Shown here in pieces: positions 58,772 through 64,000 of a DNA stretch of 64,000 nucleotides (within the stretch, counting starts at the first letter, position 1; each line of letters opens with the position of its first letter). The position numbers and the translations under genes were made by a program. Under the pieces are notes generated by a model. The model made no database searches, had not been told where the DNA came from, and saw only the letters and a program-made list of their open reading frames with translations. Source of the stretch: Silene conica (lineage: Eukaryota; Streptophyta; Magnoliopsida; Caryophyllales; Caryophyllaceae). The stretch spans positions 30,881,501 to 30,945,500 of the forward strand of contig CM055315.2 of the NCBI GenBank assembly GCA_029255685.2, given 5' to 3'.

Positions 58772-59352
58772 AAAAGTGATAAAATATTAGTACTAAGCAT
58801 TTATTTAGAGATTTTACATGTAATACGGAATATACTTAGATGTCCATCCTTTGTTTCTTTTCCGATAAAGTTAAAGCCAAAAGTTTTAGAACTCACCAAA
58901 ATGACAACAAAACCAATAAAACAAGAACTAAAATACGAAAATAATCTTATGTTAAAAAGTACCAATTTTATTATAAGAAAAGAATTGAAGCTATTATATT
59001 TACTTATTGTTGATTCAACATATTAAAGTTATTTTTGGTGCAATGATATTTAGTGTAACAATTTATCTTGACGATAAAAAATGTATTTTAGTAGTTTTTA
59101 CTACACATATCGGATATGAGCTTAATTTTAGGTTCTGACTTCGACACTCTTTTAAAATTTTGGCATTTCGGTGAAAAATGGTGGATATTTTTGAAAAGTA
59201 GTTTTAAAATTATCATAATGATTTTAAAGACGTGGTATGTAAGTCAGTTGATGGTGATAACGATTGCCACTATAACAAACTAATATCGATCACAACTTAC
59301 AACTGAGGAAAACTATTACAAAACCCGCGATTTTCGCGGGTCACAAAACTAG

Positions 59353-60458
59353 TTAATAGATTATAATACTCTTTATCATTCATTATTATTTTTCTACATT
59401 GCTTAAACCCAAATTTTAAGACCTTACATGAATGTAAATTTAAGGGTGTTTATGTTATGCGAAATATACATATAGTCCCAAAAATGAAATGTAAACTTCG
59501 GTTGGATATATCAAGGAAAAAAATGTAAAAAATCCGAAGAATGAAAGAAAATATCTTATAATTACTAGATTTACTACATGAAAAAGGGTTTAAATTGTAA
59601 TTTAAAATTTACACGGTTCAAAATTTTCATTTTGTCTATGTATGAGTTATGAAAAATAGTTTTAAACATTGGCACGAGTTTGCGACTCTACTCAGACCTG
59701 TCCAATTTTAAAAATCATTTTTCATCCGAATATTTTTGTCTCACATATAAGTCGAGTTTGTATGAAACCACCCAAGTAAAAAAACAAAGTAAAACTCAAA
59801 TTTGTTTAATTAAGACAACGTATCACACTGTAACAACTACTTAAAAAACTGAGCATAATGCATCATTTGCGTTAATTGAAAATATAATTTTGGATTTAAA
59901 TCTAAAAGTTAAATATGACTTTGATATTTTTTTTTATTTAATTAAGGTAAAAAATTCTGAACTTAGTTTCCAAAGACAATTAATCTTAGAAAAAGATAAT
60001 TTACTAATATAAAGATAGTGTGAAATTTAATTTATTTTTATATAATAATACATTCATAAACAACATATATACTTCAAATATCGCACTGAACGACCATTTA
60101 GTATAATAACACATTTGAAATTTATGTGATTCACGATATTACCCGAGCAAACTTTGGGACTGTATATTTTAATTTACAATAATGATAAACAGATGTTTAG
60201 CAAAATAAATAACATAATGTATAAATAAATTTTGGAGAAGTTATAGTACAATTTACTTATGATTCAGTTCATTATTGTTTTTTTCTTCATTTCAAATCTG
60301 ACTACCTTTGTTGTGTTTTGATGTATGACTATATAAATTGTAGTTCTATTATTGTCCTATTTTAGATATACTCAATTGATACAAATTTAGTAATTGTAAA
60401 TAAAATTATCATACGGATTGAGAACATAAAATATGAGTTCAATTAAAAAACAATTACC
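59353..60458. other. AT-rich intergenic DNA
   Basis: No gene, RNA or repeat recognised between the Helitron end and the next LTR. Confidence 0.5.
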
Positions 60459-60625
60459 TGTTATGAAATATCTTGATGGATGTCCATATATTAATATATC
60501 TTTAGGATATATTATGTTACCTACATACCATGGACTCTTGTACTATATATACTCTCTCCCTATGAATAAAATATCATTCGATTCTAGTCTCTCTTTCTCT
60601 CTACAATTCTATATTATTCACAACA
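60459..60625 (+). repeat. short 5' LTR of the copia element
   Basis: About 165 bp starting TGTTATGAAATATC, with ctatatatac (TATA-like, about 60544) and aataaaat (polyadenylation-like, about 60567) near its 3' part, ending before cgttatcagcacga. The end is uncertain by a few bases and the second LTR is not in view. Confidence 0.65.
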
Positions 60626-60639
60626 CGTTATCAGCACGA
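60626..60639 (+). promoter_or_regulatory. primer binding site, tRNA not assigned
   Basis: cgttatcagcacga right after the LTR. It is not the end of initiator-Met tRNA (TGGTATCAGAGC), which the gag-only and LARD-like elements use. An internal tRNA fragment or another tRNA could prime. Confidence 0.5.
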
Positions 60640-61075
60640 ATCTCTAACCCTAATTTTTTAAGCAACGAACAGGTTGTCAGGTATGTTTTTAATTAGTTTA
60701 ACTACGTACATACTCCATATATTTAATTCATCCATGTAATTAGTATAGTCTAATACGTACATATGTTTTAATTAATTGGTCATCTTCGCATATTTTCAAT
60801 TTTTCGTTTAATCTGTTATCAACTACGTACATACATGTTTTCTAGATGCATGTTTCAATTTGTCATGGGTAGTAACACGTATACATGCATATTTTTTATC
60901 AATCATGAGATTCAATCATGAGTAATACATACGCACATCTCTTATCAATCATGAGTAATACGCACATATACATGCATATTTCATTTTTGTTCGTTTAATT
61001 TGAGTTTATTAATCCCCTATATTGTTTTATATCTATTATTCTAATTTTTCGTTTTCTTTCACATATAGTTTAACC

Positions 61076-62155
61076 ATGTCAAATCTTACAAAACTTGAGT
61101 TTGCGGCCTTGGATATCTCGGGAAATAATTATTCGGAATGGGTTTTAGATGCTCAAATGCATCTTACGTCTCATAGCCTTCAAGACGCTATTAAAAAAGG
61201 GAATACCCAATCCGAACAAAATAAGGCCAAGGCGATGATCCTTCTTCGTCGCCATCTCCATGAAGGACTCAAATTTGAGTATTTAACTGTAAAAGATCCT
61301 TTGATTTTATGGGAAAATCTAAAGGACAGGTACGACCATATTAAAACAGTCATTCTCCCTAAAGCGAGATATGATTGGATACACCTAAGGTTACAGGATT
61401 TCAAATCTGTTAATGAATACAATTCAGCCATGTTCAGAATTACTTCACAATTGATTTTATGTGGAGAAAAGGTTTCTGACGCGGATATGTTGGAAAAAAC
61501 ATATCAAACCTTTCATGGTTCACAATTGCTGCTGTCGCAGCAATATCGTCAGAGAGGATTTAAAAAATACTCTGAATTAATAGCATGTTTATTGGTTGCT
61601 GAACAAAATAATGAAATCTTGTTAAAAAACCATCAGTCTCGTCCCACTGGTACTGATCCATTCCCGGAAGTGAATGCGACAAGGTATGATAATAATCATA
61701 AATATTCAGGTCACACCAGAAGTCATGTCCCTAGAGGTGGACGAGGACGAGGACGAGGAAATTATCGAGGTGGTAGAGATATAAAATTTAAAAGGTCATA
61801 CTCTAACCAAAGGCATGAACAAAAGGATAGTCCACGAGACAAGAGTAAAAGAGGGGTGGAACATCCATGTCACCGTTGTGGTGGTACAGGTCATTGGGCT
61901 CGTGTTTGTCGTACACCTACACATATCGTGGATCGTTATAGAAAATCTCTGAAAAATAATAAAGGGAAGAATATTGAAGCAAATTTTGCTGCCGAGCCTA
62001 AAGAGTCTGAGACGAATTTTGTTGATGGTGATAACAAGCTACCATTTATATCTGACAAATTTATGGATTTAGACATCTCAGATTTCATGACCTTTGACTC
62101 TAATGGAGAAATTGGCCCTACGATTGGCGAAGGAAGTGTCCAAAAATTGGACTAG
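61076..62155 (+). CDS. gag: Ty1/copia Gag
   Basis: The start at 61076 (MSNLTKLEFAALDISGNNY) is preferred over the upstream in-frame Met at 61022, since this N-terminus is typical of plant copia Gag. Residues about 1-200: capsid-like UBN2-type fold (WVLDAQMHL, WENLKDRYDHIKTVILPKAR, LRLQDFKSVNEYNSAMFRI, ADMLEKTYQTFHGSQLLLSQ). An Arg/Gly-rich basic stretch (about residues 220-245, GGRGRGRGNYRGG) and one CCHC knuckle (CHRCGGTGHWARVC) follow, then an acidic tail. It would build the virus-like particle. The frame is open throughout, unlike the broken copia at the window start. Confidence 0.85.
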   Translation: MSNLTKLEFAALDISGNNYSEWVLDAQMHLTSHSLQDAIKKGNTQSEQNKAKAMILLRRHLHEGLKFEYLTVKDPLILWENLKDRYDHIKTVILPKARYDWIHLRLQDFKSVNEYNSAMFRITSQLILCGEKVSDADMLEKTYQTFHGSQLLLSQQYRQRGFKKYSELIACLLVAEQNNEILLKNHQSRPTGTDPFPEVNATRYDNNHKYSGHTRSHVPRGGRGRGRGNYRGGRDIKFKRSYSNQRHEQKDSPRDKSKRGVEHPCHRCGGTGHWARVCRTPTHIVDRYRKSLKNNKGKNIEANFAAEPKESETNFVDGDNKLPFISDKFMDLDISDFMTFDSNGEIGPTIGEGSVQKLD

Positions 62156-62707
62156 ATTTTATTTATATTGCTTAAGTTATTTATTAAGTTTATTTACTAG
62201 TCTTTATCTTATTTTATTTTTCGAATAAAAGCAAGTGTGCTTAAGTTATTTATTAAGTTTATTTACTAGTCCTTTCGTCTTTCATTTACCTCCTTTCGCT
62301 CTACCCAGATCGATCTCCTCGCTTTTCTCCAGGTTTTATTTTGTTTAGTTAATAATAATCTCAATTCTTCGTTTTCATACCTAACTTTGTTATAGTTTTT
62401 AATTTTATAGGTTGATTTTGATATATGAGTTTTAAACTCGCGTGTGTTTATGTTCAATTTGTGTAACGTCGATTTAATTTTGGTGCTTACGTTTTTCATT
62501 TCGTAATTTTAATTATTTGTTTATCTAGTATTGAGTTTTTGTATTGATTTTCGTGTAGCTTAGCTTAAACACGATTTGGTTTATATGTATATATATGATT
62601 AGGTTTGGTAGTATACAGTGATCGCCTTAACATTATACTTGCATGAATTCCTCTTCAAGTTTTCTTTCCGTACCATACTTTTATACTTATTATATGTAAT
62701 TTATTTT
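62156..62707 (+). other. gag-pol spacer, leader- and intron-like
   Basis: Non-coding. A 33-bp word (gcttaagttatttattaag...) occurs at 62170 and again at 62239, 69 bp apart. After it comes a CT-rich leader-like stretch (62272-62332, ctacccagatcgatctcct) with splice-like ctccag|gttttatttt and, at 62409, ttttatag|gttgatttt. It resembles a host 5' UTR plus first intron; function not shown. Confidence 0.45.
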
Positions 62708-64000
62708 ATGAAGATTATTATGGGAGCTACACATGGAGATGTATGCCTTGCCGATAGTGCAACTACGCACACAATACTTAAAAATAAAAAGTATTTTATT
62801 TGTCTTAAAGAGGAAAAGACAAATGTTTGTACAATTGCTGGTAGTACAAAATTAATTGAAGGCTCGGGAAAAGCTAATATTTCCTTATCTAATGGAACAA
62901 ATATTGAAATTGAGGAGGCTTTGTACTCCCCTAAGTCAAAAAGAAATTTGCTGAGTTTTAATGATATCCGCAGGAATGGATTTCATGTTGAGACAGCAAG
63001 TGAAAAAGGGGTTGAATACCTATATATTACACGTTCAGATTTGAACAAGAAAAGTGTGTTGGAAAAACTACCAGCATTGTCTTCTGGCTTGTATTACATG
63101 AAAATTTGTGCAATTGAATCTCATGCACTAGTAAACCAGAAGTTTACAAATAAAAGGAATTTTATTATTTGGCATGACCGGTTTGGCCATCCCGGATCAT
63201 TAATGATGCGAAAAATCATTGAAAATTCATGTGGTCATGTAATGGAGAACCAGAAGATTTTTCAATATAGTGAATTTTCATGTGCCGCTTGTTCCCAGGG
63301 CAAGTTAATTATTAGGCCATCAATTACAAAGGTAGGGAATGAATCCCTTACATTTCTGGAAAGAATACAAGGTGATATTTGTGGACCTATACATCCACCA
63401 AGTGGACCATTTCGATATTTTATGGTATTAATTGATGCATCAACTAAATGGTCACACGTGTCATTATTATCAACTCGCAATCTGGCATTTGCGAGATTAC
63501 TAGCTCAATTGATAAGATTAAGAGCTCATTTTCCAGATTATCCCATTAAGACTATCCGTTTTGACAACGCTGGTGAATTTAGTTCACAAACTTTTAATGA
63601 TTACTGTATGTCTATTGGGATAAAGGTTGAACATCCTGTGGCACATGTTCACACTCAAAATGGTCTTGCTGAGTCATTAATAAAACGCATTCAATTAATT
63701 GCAAGACCAATGCTTATGAGGTCTAAATTACCTATTTCGGCATGGGGGTATGCCGTTTTACATGCAACGGCACTAATTCGCATCAGGCCAAGTAGTTATC
63801 ATAAATCATCCCCCATAAAGTTGGTTTCTGGTCATGAACCAAATGTTTCTCATCTAAGAATTTTCGGTTGTGGTGTATATGTTCCAATTAGCCCACCACT
63901 TCGTACAAAGATGGGACCCCAAAGAAGGTTGGGAATATATGTTGGGTTCGAATCTCCATCAATTATAAAATATTTGGAGCCATCTACAGGAGATGTATTT
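62708..64000 (+). CDS. pol: copia pol: protease, integrase (partial, runs off window)
   Basis: Frame from ATG at 62708, open to the window edge. In order: protease-like start (GDVCLADSATTHTIL), GAG-pre-integrase (WHDRFGHPGSLMMRKI, with the CAACSQGK zinc-finger end), integrase core (LERIQGDICGPIHPPSGPFR, VLIDASTKWSHVSLL, IRFDNAGEFSSQTF, HVHTQNGLAESLIKRI) and its C-terminal part (PNVSHLRIFGCGVYVP, RRLGIYVGFESPS). RT and RNase H would follow beyond 64000. The integrase acidic triad positions (D, D, E) are readable. No break is seen in the visible part. Confidence 0.88.
   Translation, partial: MKIIMGATHGDVCLADSATTHTILKNKKYFICLKEEKTNVCTIAGSTKLIEGSGKANISLSNGTNIEIEEALYSPKSKRNLLSFNDIRRNGFHVETASEKGVEYLYITRSDLNKKSVLEKLPALSSGLYYMKICAIESHALVNQKFTNKRNFIIWHDRFGHPGSLMMRKIIENSCGHVMENQKIFQYSEFSCAACSQGKLIIRPSITKVGNESLTFLERIQGDICGPIHPPSGPFRYFMVLIDASTKWSHVSLLSTRNLAFARLLAQLIRLRAHFPDYPIKTIRFDNAGEFSSQTFNDYCMSIGIKVEHPVAHVHTQNGLAESLIKRIQLIARPMLMRSKLPISAWGYAVLHATALIRIRPSSYHKSSPIKLVSGHEPNVSHLRIFGCGVYVPISPPLRTKMGPQRRLGIYVGFESPSIIKYLEPSTGDVF

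Larger units (their letters stand above)
56161..59352 (+). mobile_element. Helitron-like element, non-autonomous
   Basis: The 3' end shows the Helitron signature: an 8-bp perfect stem (acccgcga / tcgcgggt, 59323-59341, 3-nt loop), then cacaaaa and CTAG at 59349-59352 followed by host T. The best 5' end is TCTATATAATATTAAAC at 56161 preceded by A, like many plant Helitrons. No Rep/helicase. Contains a diverged direct repeat (56270-56640 and 57820-58160) and a SINE, so it may be two nested or tandem Helitron copies. The 3' end is well supported; the 5' end less so. Confidence 0.65.
60459..64000 (+). mobile_element. Ty1/copia element with very short LTR, 5' part, no break seen
   Basis: A short 5' LTR (60459-about 60625), a non-Met PBS, gag (about 61076-62155), a 550-bp spacer, and a pol frame running off the window edge. 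Gag and pol are separate frames. The short LTR beginning TGTTATGAAAT and ending near cacaaca, followed by cgttatcagcacga, is a style I associate with a group of plant copia elements; I cannot name the lineage safely. In the visible part it looks whole; the 3' half is outside the window. Confidence 0.8.

Overview
This window is a stretch of plant nuclear DNA, most likely from a eudicot. The evidence is the set of plant-type LTR retrotransposon lineages (Sirevirus-like Ty1/copia, Athila-like Ty3/gypsy), a CACTA element with a plant Ptta/En/Spm-type gene, tRNA-derived SINEs, a Helitron end and TTTAGGG-type telomere-like DNA. I cannot name the species. No intact host gene is supported. About 51 of 64 kb is one nested block of transposable elements; the remainder is AT-rich intergenic DNA with small elements and the start of one more copia element.

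Layout. 1-16162: 3' part of a Sirevirus-like copia element on the + strand (gag end, pol, an extra downstream reading frame, 3' LTR). Its 3' LTR is split by a complete gag-only LTR retrotransposon (7373-15605, TSD ttaat). 16163-24628: 3' part of an Athila-like gypsy element (pol, env-like region, 3' LTR), into which the copia element inserted. 24629-25013: short coding-like minus-strand piece of a disrupted locus whose other part resumes at 51253. 25014-51252: a large LTR element without recognisable protein genes (LARD-like), split twice. Its interior holds a second gag-only retrotransposon in reverse orientation (30055-39366, TSD tatat). Its 3' LTR holds a reversed, reduced Athila-like copy (40569-50183), which itself carries a reversed solo LTR (41659-43819, TSD aaacg) and a truncated CACTA element (44146-47286). 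51253-60458: AT-rich DNA with telomere-like repeats, a 95-bp minisatellite, a possible 5' exon and intron of the disrupted locus, two SINEs, a MITE and a Helitron-like element. 60459-64000: 5' LTR, gag and most of the protease-integrase part of a copia element that runs out of the window.

The gag-only pair are relatives: similar Gag proteins, similar LTR termini, the same initiator-Met type PBS and the same polypurine tract. They must borrow pol functions in trans if they move at all; equal-length LTR pairs and intact target duplications mark both as fairly recent.

The strongest unexplained signal is in the 16163-24628 Athila-like element: a 12-bp GC-rich motif (GGTCGACCGACC or its reverse complement, with few variants) occurs as eight pairs, always 21 bp start to start, with different 9-bp spacers. 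The pairs lie between integrase and the env-like region, in the 3' untranslated region and inside the LTR. Fixed two-helical-turn spacing with unconserved spacers suggests a paired protein-binding site. Other signals are a near-perfect 170-bp inverted duplication at the CACTA truncation point, a separate 100-bp fold-back inside the CACTA element, and a block of palindromic subterminal repeats at the CACTA end.
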